Below are positions 19,274 to 27,950 of a stretch of 64,000 nt of DNA, piece by piece. Below the pieces are notes generated by a model, which worked only from the letters and a program-made list of their open reading frames with translations, was not told the origin of the DNA and did not search any database. A program made the position numbers and the translations under genes. Positions within the stretch are counted from its first letter, which is position 1. The number at the start of each line of letters is the position of its first letter. The DNA comes from Phenylobacterium sp. (GTDB lineage: Bacteria > Pseudomonadota > Alphaproteobacteria > Caulobacterales > Caulobacteraceae), in NCBI RefSeq assembly GCF_030679875.1, contig NZ_JAUXSP010000015.1:308019-372018 (forward strand). The letters run 5' to 3'.

Positions 19274-20464
19274 ATGACCTTCAAGACCCTCGACGACGCC
19301 GACCTGAAGGGCCAGCGGGCCCTGGTGCGGGTGGACATCAATGTGCCCATGGCCGACGGCCAGGTCAGCGATGACAACCGCCTGCAGGCCGCCAAGCCGA
19401 CGGTGGACAAGCTCCGGGCCGGAGGGGCGCGGGTCATCCTGCTCGCCCACTTCGACCGGCCGAAGGGCAAGCGGGTTCCGGAAATGAGCCTGGCCCAGGT
19501 GGTCGAGCCCCTGTCCCAGGTGCTTGGCGTCAAGGTGGCCTTCGCCGAAGACTGTATCGGCGAGGCGGCGGACAAGGCCGTGGCGGCCCTTAGGGACGGC
19601 GACGTCCTGCTGCTGGAGAATGTCCGCTTCCATCCCGGCGAAGAGAAGAACGACGCCGACTTCGCCCAGGCGCTCGCGGCCAATGGCGACCTCTATGTGA
19701 ACGACGCCTTTTCCGTCGCCCACCGGGCGCACGCCTCGACTGAAGCCCTGGCCCACCAGCTGCCGGCCTATGCCGGCGAGCAGATGCGGCTGGAGCTGCA
19801 GGCCCTGGACGCCGCCCTCGGCAAGCCCAAGCGGCCCGTCCTGGGCATTGTCGGCGGCGCCAAGGTCTCCACCAAGCTCGACCTGCTGAACAATCTGGTC
19901 GGCAAGCTCGACGCCCTGGCCATTGGCGGCGGCATGGCCAACACCTTCCTGGCGGCGCAAGGGGTCGATGTGGGCGGGTCGCTCTGTGAGCACGATCTCG
20001 GCGACACGGCGCGAGAGATCATGGCCTCGGCCGAGACGTCCGGCTGCCGGCTGCTGCTGCCCGTCGATGTAGCCACCGCCACCGAGGTGGCGCCGGGCGT
20101 GGCGGCCAAGATCCAAGGGCTTGACCACCTCGGCCCCGATGACAAGATTCTGGACGCCGGCCCGGAAACCCTGGCGCGCCTGCTCGCGGCCATGGACGGG
20201 GCCGCCACACTGATCTGGAACGGCCCCCTGGGCGTTTTTGAGGTGCCGCCCTTCGACAAGGCGACCGTTTCGGCGGCCAAACACGCGGCAAGCCTCGCCA
20301 GATCCGGTCAACTGGTGGCTGTCGCCGGTGGGGGTGATACGGTGGCGGCGCTGAACGCGGCTGACTGCGCAGACGACTTCACCTTCGTCTCGACTGCCGG
20401 CGGCGCGTTCCTTGAATGGATGGAAGGCAAGACCCTGCCCGGTGTGGCGGCTCTGAGCCAGTAA
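19274..20464 (+). CDS. pgk: Phosphoglycerate kinase
   Basis: A 396-residue monomeric kinase that makes ATP from 1,3-bisphosphoglycerate. The N-terminal signature RALVRVDINVPMADG, the 3-PG-site stretch LAHFDRPKGKR, RPVLGIVGGAKVSTKLDLLNNL and the C-terminal nucleotide motif VAVAGGGDTVAAL are present. ATG 19274 (MTFKTLDDADL) is chosen over the in-frame ATG at 19214 because it matches family length. The gene lies 91 bp after gap, and the cluster order gap-pgk-fba runs with glycolysis/gluconeogenesis. Confidence 0.98.
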   Translation: MTFKTLDDADLKGQRALVRVDINVPMADGQVSDDNRLQAAKPTVDKLRAGGARVILLAHFDRPKGKRVPEMSLAQVVEPLSQVLGVKVAFAEDCIGEAADKAVAALRDGDVLLLENVRFHPGEEKNDADFAQALAANGDLYVNDAFSVAHRAHASTEALAHQLPAYAGEQMRLELQALDAALGKPKRPVLGIVGGAKVSTKLDLLNNLVGKLDALAIGGGMANTFLAAQGVDVGGSLCEHDLGDTAREIMASAETSGCRLLLPVDVATATEVAPGVAAKIQGLDHLGPDDKILDAGPETLARLLAAMDGAATLIWNGPLGVFEVPPFDKATVSAAKHAASLARSGQLVAVAGGGDTVAALNAADCADDFTFVSTAGGAFLEWMEGKTLPGVAALSQ

Positions 20465-20494
20465 GAGACAAGAGAGAAACGGACGGATACGGCG

Positions 20495-21580
20495 ATGGCC
20501 CGGATTACCCTGAGACAGCTTCTCGATCACGCCGCCGAGCACAGCTACGGCGTGCCGGCCTACAACATCAACAACATGGAACAGGGCCTGGCGATCATGG
20601 AGGCCGCCCATGCGGTCAATGCGCCGGTCATCATCCAGGCGAGCCGGGGCGCGCGCTCCTACGCCAATGACATCGTGCTGAAGCACCTGATCGACGCCCT
20701 GGCCGAGATGTATCCGCACATCCCGATCTGCATGCATCAAGACCACGGGAACAACGAGGCCACCTGCGCCACGGCGATCCAGTTCGGCTTCACCTCGGTG
20801 ATGATGGACGGTTCGCTGATGGCCGACGCCAAGACGCCCGCCGACTACGACTACAACGTCAAGGTCACCCGCAACGTCGTGGACATGGCCCACTGGGTCG
20901 GCGCCAGCGTCGAGGGCGAGCTCGGCGTGCTGGGCAGCCTTGAGACGGGCATGGGCGAGAAGGAAGACGGCCACGGCTTCGAGGGCAAGCTCGGCCATGA
21001 CCAGCTGCTGACCGATCCCGACCAGGCCGTGGCCTTCGTCAAGGCGACCGAAGTCGATGCGCTGGCCATCGCCATGGGCACCAGCCACGGCGCCTACAAG
21101 TTCACCCGCAAGCCGGACGGCGACGTCCTGGCGATGAATGTGATCGAGGAGATCCACCGCCGCCTGCCCAACACCCACCTGGTGATGCACGGCTCGTCCT
21201 CGGTGCCGCAGGATCTGCAGGACGTCATCAACCAGTATGGCGGCGAGATGCCCCAGACCTGGGGCGTGCCGGTGGAAGAGATTCAGCGCGGCATCAAGCA
21301 CGGCGTGCGCAAGATCAACATCGACACCGATAACCGGATGGCCATGACCGGCGCCATTCGCAAGGTGTTCGCCGAGAACCCGGCGGAGTTCGATCCGCGC
21401 AAATATCTGAAACCCGCCATGGAGGCCATGCGCCAGGTCTGCCAGCAGCGGTTCGAGGAATTCGGCGCCGCCGGCTGGGCCGACAAGATCACGCCACTGC
21501 CCCTGTCGGTGATGGCCAAGCGCTACGCCGCAGGCGAACTGGACCCGAAGATCGGCGTCAGCCGGCAGGCCGCCGAGTAG
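20495..21580 (+). CDS. fba: Fructose-bisphosphate aldolase, class II (Calvin-cycle subtype)
   Basis: A 361-residue zinc aldolase cleaving fructose-1,6-bisphosphate. Zinc ligands lie in [14 protein letters not shown] near residues 79-90 and in the later [11 protein letters not shown] and [11 protein letters not shown] stretches; [25 protein letters not shown] matches the phosphate-binding region. Sequence style places it in the subtype named after Calvin-cycle aldolases, which is common in heterotrophic alphaproteobacteria and does not by itself imply CO2 fixation. No other Calvin-cycle gene is in the window. The 30-bp gap after pgk implies cotranscription; a strong terminator follows. Confidence 0.97.
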   Translation: MARITLRQLLDHAAEHSYGVPAYNINNMEQGLAIMEAAHAVNAPVIIQASRGARSYANDIVLKHLIDALAEMYPHIPICMHQDHGNNEATCATAIQFGFTSVMMDGSLMADAKTPADYDYNVKVTRNVVDMAHWVGASVEGELGVLGSLETGMGEKEDGHGFEGKLGHDQLLTDPDQAVAFVKATEVDALAIAMGTSHGAYKFTRKPDGDVLAMNVIEEIHRRLPNTHLVMHGSSSVPQDLQDVINQYGGEMPQTWGVPVEEIQRGIKHGVRKINIDTDNRMAMTGAIRKVFAENPAEFDPRKYLKPAMEAMRQVCQQRFEEFGAAGWADKITPLPLSVMAKRYAAGELDPKIGVSRQAAE

Positions 21581-21604
21581 TTCATCCTGGACTTCGACAA
21601 CGAA

Positions 21605-21636
21605 AAACGCCGGCCAGGATCCCCTGGCCGGCGTTT
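21605..21636. terminator. Bidirectional terminator between fba and bfr
   Basis: A perfect 13-bp stem AAACGCCGGCCAG / CTGGCCGGCGTTT with a six-base loop. The flanking A and T runs allow it to serve fba on the plus strand and bfr on the minus strand. Confidence 0.88.
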
Positions 21637-21682
21637 GTATTTCGGCTCGCCTCCCCCGATGCGGGCGAAGCGCTGAAGGGGG

Positions 21683-22162
21683 CTAGCCCTCCATCTCGCC
21701 CATGGCGCTCTGCATGAAGTTGGCTTCGCCCAGGGACTTCAGCAGCAGGAGCTGGGTTTCGAGATAGTCGATGTGCTCTTCGGTGTCGGACAGGATCTCC
21801 CGCAGCAGTTCGCGCGACACATAGTCGGCGACGCTTTCGCAGAGCTGGATGCCTTCGATCAGGGTCACCCGGCCGCCGGTCTCCACCGCCAGATCGGACT
21901 CCAGGCACTCGCCGACGGCCTCTCCGACCTTCAGCTTATGCAGATCCTGCAGATTAGGCAGGCCCTCAAGGAACAGGATGCGGTTGATCAGCTTATCGGC
22001 ATGCTTCATCTCGCCGATAGACTCTTCATAGACGATCTTGCCCAGCTGGCGCAGACCCCAGTTCTCGAACATACGCGCATGCAGGAAATACTGATTTACA
22101 GCAGTCAGCTCATTGGTGAGCACTGCGTTCAGCATTCGGATAACAGCCTTGTCGCCTTGCAT
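21683..22162 (-). CDS. bfr: Bacterioferritin
   Basis: A 159-residue haem-containing ferritin that forms a 24-mer iron-storage shell in the cytoplasm. Glu18 ([16 protein letters not shown]), Glu51, the haem-ligand Met52 and His54 ([12 protein letters not shown]) and the downstream [11 protein letters not shown] pair give a complete ferroxidase centre. GGAAAGGAGCC precedes ATG 22162. The gene lies 133 bp downstream of bfd on the same strand. A Fur-like box at 22242-22256 stands in between, suggesting separate, iron-dependent control of storage. Confidence 0.97.
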   Translation of the reverse strand: MQGDKAVIRMLNAVLTNELTAVNQYFLHARMFENWGLRQLGKIVYEESIGEMKHADKLINRILFLEGLPNLQDLHKLKVGEAVGECLESDLAVETGGRVTLIEGIQLCESVADYVSRELLREILSDTEEHIDYLETQLLLLKSLGEANFMQSAMGEMEG

Positions 22163-22241
22163 GTGTGGCTCCTTTCCTCACGCCGCATACAGATTTGTCC
22201 GCAACCTCATGCGAAGGCCGCGTCGTGTCAAAGCCTATGTT

Positions 22242-22256
22242 TGCAAGTGATTAGCG
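22242..22256. promoter_or_regulatory. Fur-like box upstream of bfr
   Basis: TGCAAGTGATTAGCG shares 12 of 15 positions with the symmetrical box at 22535-22549. It lies 80 bp before the bfr start, in the bfd-bfr gap. Confidence 0.4.
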
Positions 22257-22295
22257 CTGGCGAAGAAACTCGCGCGGCGACCTTCGAAGGCCTGC

Positions 22296-22481
22296 CTATT
22301 CGGCGGCGTAGCGCAGCGCCTGTTGCTGGTCCTGCAGGATCTCGCGCATGTCGCAGACACAGCGGGCGCATTGGGGTTTGGCGTCGCAGGCGCGGAAGAT
22401 TTCCGACGGCCGGCTGGCGCCCGAGGCGACCGCAGCGCGGACCTCACGTTCCCGAATTCCGTTGCAGTTACAAACGTACAC
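22296..22481 (-). CDS. bfd: Bacterioferritin-associated ferredoxin
   Basis: A 61-residue [2Fe-2S] protein with the BFD-type ligand set: Cys4 and Cys6 in MYVCNCNGIRE, and Cys38 and Cys41 in KPQCARCVCDMREIL. A further Cys lies at position 43. Bfd donates electrons to bacterioferritin haem so that stored ferric iron is reduced and released, so it is made when iron is scarce. The start codon is GTG at 22481. The promoter at 22511-22539 has its -35 inside a Fur-like box. Downstream bfr completes a store-and-release pair. Confidence 0.93.
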   Translation of the reverse strand: MYVCNCNGIREREVRAAVASGASRPSEIFRACDAKPQCARCVCDMREILQDQQQALRYAAE

Positions 22482-22510
22482 GAGCGGTTGACTCCCCAGG
22501 CGACGAGGAG

Positions 22511-22539
22511 ATTGTTAGCAGATGCGAACGTCCTTGCAA
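22511..22539 (-). promoter_or_regulatory. bfd promoter
   Basis: Minus-strand TTGCAA (22539-22534), 16 bp, TAACAAT (22517-22511). The -35 overlaps the Fur-like palindrome, and the start would be about 23 bases before the GTG. Confidence 0.5.
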
Positions 22540-22549
22540 GTCATTTGCA
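22535..22549. promoter_or_regulatory. Fur-like box between bfd and cydA
   Basis: TGCAA-GTCAT-TTGCA has perfect 5-bp arms. It resembles the TGC-rich palindromes bound by Fur-type repressors in alphaproteobacteria. It covers the -35 of the bfd promoter and is 118 bp upstream of cydA. Confidence 0.55.
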
Positions 22550-22666
22550 GCTTGGTTGCGACGCATTAGCGCGACTCTATGACGCGCCCCGTCCGCTTGG
22601 TGCCGGGCGCTTCGGGGCGCAAGACTTCCGGCGCTTTTGACGAGCCACGTGGAGCGGGAAAGCCAG

Positions 22667-24076
22667 ATGGAATTCGACGCGCTGCTTCTGTCGCGAATTC
22701 AGTTCGCCTTCACGATCGCCTTCCACATCATCTTTCCAAGCTTCACCATAGGCTTGGCGAGCTATCTGGCCGTTCTTGAGGGCCTCTGGCTCCTCACCCG
22801 CAATGAAACATTCAAGACCCTCTACCTCTTCTGGGTGAAGATCTTCGCCCTGTCCTTTGGCATGGGCGTGGTGAGCGGGGTGGTGATGAGCTACCAGCTC
22901 GGCACCAACTGGAGCGTCTTCTCAGCGGTGGCCGGGCCGGTGATCGGCCCCCTGTTCGCCTTCGAGGTTCTGGCCGCCTTCTTCCTGGAGGCCAGCTTCC
23001 TGGGGGTCATGCTGTTTGGCTGGAAGAAGGTGGGGCCAGGCCTTCACTTCACCTCTACGGTCCTTGTCGCCCTGGGCACATTGACCTCGGCCTTCTGGAT
23101 CATCTCGGCCAACAGCTGGATGCAGAGCCCCTCAGGTTTCGCCGGAACGGTCGAAGAGGGGCTTGTGGCGGTCAACTGGATGCAGGTGATCTTCTCCCCC
23201 ACCTTCCCCGAACGACTGGCGCACATGGTCCTGGCCGCCTATCTGACCACCGCCCTGGTGGTGGCCGCCGCCAGCGCCTTCCGCCTGCTGCGCGACGCCA
23301 GCGAGGCGGAGTCAGCCATGGCGCTCAAGATGGCCATCGGCATGCTGGCCATCGTCGCGCCGCTGCAGCTCCTGGTGGGGGACCTGTCGGGCAAGGTTGT
23401 CCTGGAACATCAGCCGGCCAAGCTGGCCGCCATCGAGGCCTTCTGGGAAACCCGCACCGAACAGCCCTTTCATATCGCCGCATGGCCCGACCGCGAGATC
23501 GCGGGCAACCACTGGGAGCTGTCGATCCCCAAGGTGGGCAGCTGGATCACCGGGGGCTCCGTCGACGCCGAGATCCAGGGCCTGGACGCCTTCGCGCCGG
23601 AGGACCGGCCGCCCGTCTTTATCGTCTTCTGGTCTTTCCGGCTGATGGTCGGCCTGGGCATGGCGATGATCGCCCTGGGGTTCTGGGGCGCGTGGCTGAT
23701 CTGGCGGGGATCGCCGGCCCGGAGCCGGGTCTTCCTGAAAGCCTGCGTCGCCATGGGCCCGACCGGCTTCGTGGCGGTGATCGCCGGCTGGATCGTCGCT
23801 GAGGTGGGCCGTCAGCCCTATGTGATCTACGGCGTCCTGAGGACAGAAGACGCGGTCTCGCCAATCGGGGCCGGCGCGGTCTCGGCCTCGCTGATGGGCT
23901 TCCTGGTGGTCTACGCCATCGTGTTCAGCGTCGGGGCGCTCTACATTCTGCGCCTGCTGGCGGAGGGGCCCCTGGCCGGCGCCCTTGAGCCGGCCCCAAG
24001 CGAGCAGAGGGCCCCAGGGTCGCCCCTGTCCGCCGCCCCGGAAGACCCCGGCCCACCAAGCAAGGGGGACCACTGA
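22667..24076 (+). CDS. cydA: Cytochrome bd-type (CIO-like) ubiquinol oxidase subunit I
   Basis: A 469-residue inner-membrane oxidase subunit binding the three haems. His20 (FTIAFHIIFPSFTIG) is the high-spin haem ligand; the quinol-site segment with KLAAIEAFWETRTEQPFHIAAWPD has the conserved Lys and Glu. At 469 residues it lacks the long Q-loop insertion of E. coli CydA (522), so it is of the short, cyanide-insensitive-oxidase (CioA-like) type. ATG 22667 (MEFDALLLSRIQ) follows GGAGCGGGAAAG; an in-frame ATG at 22637 is rejected. The oxidase reduces O2 with quinol under low oxygen or stress. Confidence 0.95.
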   Translation: MEFDALLLSRIQFAFTIAFHIIFPSFTIGLASYLAVLEGLWLLTRNETFKTLYLFWVKIFALSFGMGVVSGVVMSYQLGTNWSVFSAVAGPVIGPLFAFEVLAAFFLEASFLGVMLFGWKKVGPGLHFTSTVLVALGTLTSAFWIISANSWMQSPSGFAGTVEEGLVAVNWMQVIFSPTFPERLAHMVLAAYLTTALVVAAASAFRLLRDASEAESAMALKMAIGMLAIVAPLQLLVGDLSGKVVLEHQPAKLAAIEAFWETRTEQPFHIAAWPDREIAGNHWELSIPKVGSWITGGSVDAEIQGLDAFAPEDRPPVFIVFWSFRLMVGLGMAMIALGFWGAWLIWRGSPARSRVFLKACVAMGPTGFVAVIAGWIVAEVGRQPYVIYGVLRTEDAVSPIGAGAVSASLMGFLVVYAIVFSVGALYILRLLAEGPLAGALEPAPSEQRAPGSPLSAAPEDPGPPSKGDH

Positions 24077-25101
24077 TGGACCTCGACCTGCCCCTGATCT
24101 GGGCCGGCGTCATCGCCCTGGCCGTCCTGCTCTATGTGATGCTCGACGGTTTTGACCTGGGCATCGGCATCCTGTTCCCCTTCGCCCGCTCCCCGCGGGA
24201 CCGGGACACCATGATGAACACCATCGCCCCCTTCTGGGACGGCAACGAAACCTGGCTGGTCCTAGGCGGCGGGGGGCTCTTCGCCGCCTTCCCGCTCGCC
24301 TATGCGATCATCATGCCGGCCCTCTACATCCCGATCCTGTTGATGATGATGGCCCTGATCCTGCGCGGCGTGGCCTTCGAGTTCCGCGCCCGGGGGCGGG
24401 CCCGGGGCAAGGCCTTCTGGACCGGCGCCTTCGCCGGCGGCTCCACCGTGGCGGCCTTGGCGCAAGGGCTGGTGCTGGGGGGCTTCATCCAGGGGGTCAC
24501 CCTGAACGGCGAGGCCTTCGGCGGCGGCCCCTTCGACTGGCTGACACCCTACACCCTGCTGGTGGCTGTCGGCCTGACCGCCGGCTACGCCCTGCTCGGC
24601 TCGACCTGGCTGATCTGGCGGACTGAGAATGACCTGCACGGAGACGCCCGGCGCTGGGCCTGGAAGGCGGTGATCGGAAGCGCGGCCCTCCTGGCGGTGG
24701 TCAGCGTGGCCACCCTGTTCGTCCACCCGCAGGTCGCCATCCGCTGGGGCTTTGAGGACGGCGCCTTTGACCTTGCGCGGCTGGGGCTGCTGTCACCCAT
24801 TCCGCTCCTGGGGCTGGCGGGTCTGGCCCTGGTGGTGCGGGGCCTGGCCAGCGGCGGGCATGTGGCGCCCTTCGTGGGCAGCCTGACCGTCTTCGTCTCC
24901 GGCTATCTGGGGCTGGCGGTCGGCTTCTTCCCCAACATCGTGCCCTATGATCTGACCTTCCGGCAGGCGGCCTCGGCGGACAACGCGCTGGGCCTGATGC
25001 TGGGAGGACTGGTCATCCTGTTGCCCGTGATCCTGGCCTATACGGTGTGGGTCTACTGGGTGTTCCGCGGCAAGGTCGGGGCCGATGCGGGATATCATTG
25101 A
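24076..25101 (+). CDS. cydB: Cytochrome bd-type ubiquinol oxidase subunit II
   Basis: A 341-residue membrane subunit with about nine hydrophobic helices. YVMLDGFDLGIGILFPFA and FWDGNETWLVLGGGGLFAAFPLAYA near residues 18-75 are CydB signatures. It lacks haem but stabilises the CydA haems. Its ATG overlaps the cydA TGA by one base (ATGA), so translation is coupled. The 3' end overlaps the start of a small DUF2474-like gene by 17 bp. Confidence 0.97.
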   Translation: MDLDLPLIWAGVIALAVLLYVMLDGFDLGIGILFPFARSPRDRDTMMNTIAPFWDGNETWLVLGGGGLFAAFPLAYAIIMPALYIPILLMMMALILRGVAFEFRARGRARGKAFWTGAFAGGSTVAALAQGLVLGGFIQGVTLNGEAFGGGPFDWLTPYTLLVAVGLTAGYALLGSTWLIWRTENDLHGDARRWAWKAVIGSAALLAVVSVATLFVHPQVAIRWGFEDGAFDLARLGLLSPIPLLGLAGLALVVRGLASGGHVAPFVGSLTVFVSGYLGLAVGFFPNIVPYDLTFRQAASADNALGLMLGGLVILLPVILAYTVWVYWVFRGKVGADAGYH

Positions 25102-25237
25102 GGGACCGCCTGACTCCGAGGCGCCCCGTCCGCCCCTGGCGCGGCGGCTCGCCTGGTTCGTCGCCCTGGCCCTTGGCGGCATGGCCGCCACCGGGGCGGT
25201 GGCCTACGTCCTGCGCGCCCTGCTCGGCCTCGAATGA
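25085..25237 (+). CDS. DUF2474-type small membrane subunit of the bd oxidase (CydX/CydS-like)
   Basis: A 50-residue frame with a proline-rich start (MRDIIEGPPDSEAPRPP) and one hydrophobic helix of about 25 residues after a basic cap (LARRLAWFVALALGGMAATGAVAYVL). Its ATG lies within the last codons of cydB (17-bp overlap), in a different frame. DUF2474 proteins sit at this location in cyanide-insensitive oxidase operons. By analogy with CydX and CydS they stabilise the CydA-haem core. It was missed by size-limited gene finding. Confidence 0.75.
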   Translation: MRDIIEGPPDSEAPRPPLARRLAWFVALALGGMAATGAVAYVLRALLGLE

Positions 25238-25279
25238 GCCCCCTCCCCTTTGGGCGGAGGTGAGTCTAGAAGCGGGATC

Positions 25280-25957
25280 ATGACCACGCCGCCCGACTGC
25301 CGCCTCTATCTGATCACGCCGCCGGTCCTCGATGATCTGGCCGCCTTTGGCCACACCCTGGCCGAGGCCCTGGACGCGGGAGACGTCGCAGCCCTGCAGA
25401 TCCGGCTGAAGGGCGCTTCGGACGAGGTGATCGCCGCGGCCGTCGATGTCCTGACCCCCATCGCCCACAGCCGGGACGTGGCCGTGATCCTCAATGATCG
25501 CCCTGATCTCGCCGCGGCCCTGGGCTGCGACGGGGTCCATGTGGGCCAGGACGATCCCCCCTGCCGGGAGGCCCGTCAGATCATGGGCAAGGCCGCCATG
25601 ATCGGCGTCACCTGCCATGACAGCCGCCACCTGGCCATGGAGGCCGCCGAGGCCGGCGCCGACTATGTGGCCTTTGGGGCGTTTTTCCCGACCACCACCA
25701 AGGACGCTCCCACCCAGGCTGAGCCTGACTTGCTGACCATCTGGCAGGAGTCCATGGAGATCCCTTGCGTGGCGATCGGCGGGATCACCGCCGACACCGC
25801 CGAGGGCCTGGCCGCCGCAGGCGCGGATTTCCTGGCGGTCTCGGCCGGAGTCTGGGCCCATCCGGAGGGTCCGGCCGCCGCCGTCCGAGCCCTGAACACC
25901 GCCATCGCCCGCGGCCTCGCCCTCCGGGCCAGGTCAGAAGCCCAGGCGGGTCTCTGA
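25280..25957 (+). CDS. thiE: Thiamine phosphate synthase
   Basis: A 225-residue TIM-barrel enzyme that couples the hydroxymethylpyrimidine diphosphate and thiazole phosphate to give thiamine phosphate. Marks are [69 protein letters not shown] and [27 protein letters not shown] 25280 ([13 protein letters not shown]) is preferred to ATG 25250. No TPP riboswitch is seen upstream, only a 42-bp gap after the DUF2474 gene, so cotranscription with the oxidase genes is possible. Confidence 0.95.
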   Translation: MTTPPDCRLYLITPPVLDDLAAFGHTLAEALDAGDVAALQIRLKGASDEVIAAAVDVLTPIAHSRDVAVILNDRPDLAAALGCDGVHVGQDDPPCREARQIMGKAAMIGVTCHDSRHLAMEAAEAGADYVAFGAFFPTTTKDAPTQAEPDLLTIWQESMEIPCVAIGGITADTAEGLAAAGADFLAVSAGVWAHPEGPAAAVRALNTAIARGLALRARSEAQAGL

Positions 25958-26062
25958 CGCCCCGCCTTGCCATAGGGCGGCGCGGCGACTAGGTTCCGCC
26001 GCCCATTTCCCGCCCGAGCGCCGACCACCGCCCCCCGTCCCTTGCGCGCACTGGAACAGACC

Positions 26063-26857
26063 GTGGCCACGCAAACCGCACTTCTGAAAGTCATGTCCGA
26101 CGCCGCCCGCAAGGCTGCGCGAGGCCTCAACCGCGACTTCGGCGAACTGGCCGAACTGCAGGTCTCCAAGAAGAGCGCCGCCGACTTCGTCTCGGCCGCG
26201 GACATCAAGGCCGAGCAGACCATCTTCGAGGCGCTCACCGCCGCCCGCCCCGGCTACAGCTTCCTCGGTGAAGAGCGGGGCATGATCGAGGGCACCGACA
26301 AGACCCACACCTGGATCGTCGATCCCCTGGATGGGACCACCAACTTCCTGCACGCCATCCCGCACTTCGCCATCAACATCGCCCTGGAGCGCCAGGGCGC
26401 CATCGTGGCCGCCCTGACCTTCAACCCGGTCAGCAACGAGCTGTTCTGGGCCGAGAAGGGCAAAGGCTGCTTCCTCAACGACCACCGCCTGCGGGTGGCT
26501 GCGCGGACCCGGTTCGATGAGTCGGTGATCGCCACCGGCATCCCCTTCCTGGGTCACGGCCAGCACGCCAAGTTCCTGAAGGAACTGCACCAGATCAGCC
26601 AGCGGGTGGCCGGCGTGCGCCGCTTCGGCTCGGCCGCGCTCGACATGGCCTATGTGGCCGCTGGCCGGTTCGACGGCTATTGGGAGCGCGACTTGAACCG
26701 CTGGGACCTGGCGGCGGGCATCCTGCTGATCACCGAGGCCGGCGGTAAGGTGAGCGACGCCGACGGGGGCGAGGACGTGCTGGGGTCTGGCTCCGTCTGC
26801 GCCGCCAATCTGGATATGCATCCCATGCTGCTGGAGCGACTGCGCGCCGCGGCCTGA
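26063..26857 (+). CDS. suhB: Inositol monophosphatase-family protein, SuhB-like
   Basis: A 264-residue Mg-dependent phosphatase with the family's metal site: FLGEERG near residue 70, DPLDGTTNFLHAIPHFAINIAL around 92-113, and WDLAAGILLITEAGGKV near 215. It hydrolyses inositol-1-phosphate or related sugar phosphates; bacterial SuhB also has an RNA-polymerase role. GTG 26063 (MATQTALLKVMSDAARKAARG) is proposed because it matches family N termini and follows GGAACAG. An in-frame alternative start at 26042 would add seven residues. A weak hairpin lies between thiE and this gene. Confidence 0.9.
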   Translation: MATQTALLKVMSDAARKAARGLNRDFGELAELQVSKKSAADFVSAADIKAEQTIFEALTAARPGYSFLGEERGMIEGTDKTHTWIVDPLDGTTNFLHAIPHFAINIALERQGAIVAALTFNPVSNELFWAEKGKGCFLNDHRLRVAARTRFDESVIATGIPFLGHGQHAKFLKELHQISQRVAGVRRFGSAALDMAYVAAGRFDGYWERDLNRWDLAAGILLITEAGGKVSDADGGEDVLGSGSVCAANLDMHPMLLERLRAAA

Positions 26858-26876
26858 GGCGACCACGGGCCCAGGC

Positions 26877-26891
26877 TTGACGTAACCGTCA
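26877..26891 (+). promoter_or_regulatory. Promoter/operator candidate of the glycerophosphodiesterase gene
   Basis: TTGACG (26877-26882) followed by GCTAGAC at the -10 position. The palindrome TGACG-TAAC-CGTCA (26878-26891) overlaps the -35. A regulator could bind here; its identity is unknown. Confidence 0.35.
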
Positions 26892-26914
26892 CAAGCGGCG
26901 GCTAGACCGGGGGC

Positions 26915-27946
26915 ATGAGCGCCCTCACCCGTCGCGCCTTTTCGGCGTCCATCCCGCTGGCCCTGGCCTTTGCGGCGTCCAGCCTGGCCCGGCCGCCCCG
27001 CCGCCCCCTCGTGATCGCCCACCGGGGCGCCAGCGGCGAGCGGCCTGAGCACACCCTGCTGGCCTATCAGCGGGCCATCGACCAAGGCTGCGACTTCATC
27101 GAGCCGGACCTGGTGATGACCCGCGACGGGGTCCTGGTGGCCCGTCACGAGAACGAAATCTCCGAAACCACCGACGTCGCCGACCGGCCGGACTTCGCCG
27201 GACGGCGGACGGAGCGGACTATCGACGGGGTGGAGGTGGCTGGCTGGTTCACCGAGGACTTCACCCTGGCCGAGTTGAAGACCCTGCGGGCCCGCGAACG
27301 CCTGCCTGAGCTGCGCCCCGCCAGCGCGGCCTTCGACGGCCAGGCCGATATCCCCACCTTCCAGGAGGTGGTCGAGTTGGCCAAGGCGCAGAGCGCGCGG
27401 ACAGGCCGGACCATCGGCGTCTATCCCGAAATGAAGCACCCGACCTATTTCGAGGCTCGGGACCTGCCCATGAGCCAGGCCCTGGGGGCGGCGCTGCGCG
27501 ACAACGACCTCGACCGCCGCGACGCCCCGGTTTTCGTCCAGTGCTTCGAGCCGAGACCGCTGCGCGCCTTCCGCGCCGCCAACCGGGCGCCGACGGTGAT
27601 GCTGGTCGGCGAAGGCCAGATGTCTGAGTCCCTCCTGGCGGAAGTGGCCGGGTTTTCCGACGGCCTGGGGCCGGAGCTGAAAATGGTTCTGCAACTGGAT
27701 GGGCCGGGCCTCGCCGCCACGCCCCTGATCGCCCAGGCGCAAGCGGCCGGGATGCAGGTTCATCCCTGGACGGTCCGCTCTGAGAACAGCTTCCTGCCGG
27801 CCGCCCTGCGACGGGGGGGCCAACCCGCTGCGCACGGGCATGCTGGGCGCTTGCTGCGCGCCCTCTACAGCGCCGGCGTCGACGGGGTCTTCACAGACTT
27901 TCCGGAACTGGCGGTGACGGTGCGCCAGGAGATGTTCGGCGCCTGA
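26915..27946 (+). CDS. glpQ: Exported glycerophosphodiester phosphodiesterase
   Basis: A 343-residue periplasmic-type enzyme releasing glycerol-3-phosphate from glycerophosphodiesters. An N-terminal signal (MSALTRRAFSASIPLALAFAASSLA) has a twin-Arg-like RR. The catalytic start IAHRGASGERPEHTLLAYQRAIDQGCDFIEPDLVMTRDGVLVARHEN holds the conserved His, Arg, Glu and Asp. IGVYPEMKHPTYFEA is the usual Glu-Lys-motif strand. The length and the long insertion after residue 100 fit the GlpQ rather than the short UgpQ type. Confidence 0.9.
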   Translation: MSALTRRAFSASIPLALAFAASSLARPPRRPLVIAHRGASGERPEHTLLAYQRAIDQGCDFIEPDLVMTRDGVLVARHENEISETTDVADRPDFAGRRTERTIDGVEVAGWFTEDFTLAELKTLRARERLPELRPASAAFDGQADIPTFQEVVELAKAQSARTGRTIGVYPEMKHPTYFEARDLPMSQALGAALRDNDLDRRDAPVFVQCFEPRPLRAFRAANRAPTVMLVGEGQMSESLLAEVAGFSDGLGPELKMVLQLDGPGLAATPLIAQAQAAGMQVHPWTVRSENSFLPAALRRGGQPAAHGHAGRLLRALYSAGVDGVFTDFPELAVTVRQEMFGA

Positions 27947-27950
27947 GCGA

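Noticed and set aside
20495..21580. Calvin cycle operon
   Set aside because: The aldolase belongs to the Calvin subtype by sequence only; no Rubisco or phosphoribulokinase gene is in the window.
22482..22666. FNR/FixK box before cydA
   Set aside because: No TTGAT-N4-ATCAA-type site was found in the bfd-cydA gap.
25238..25279. TPP riboswitch for thiE
   Set aside because: The 42-bp gap is too short and lacks the conserved thi-box sequence.
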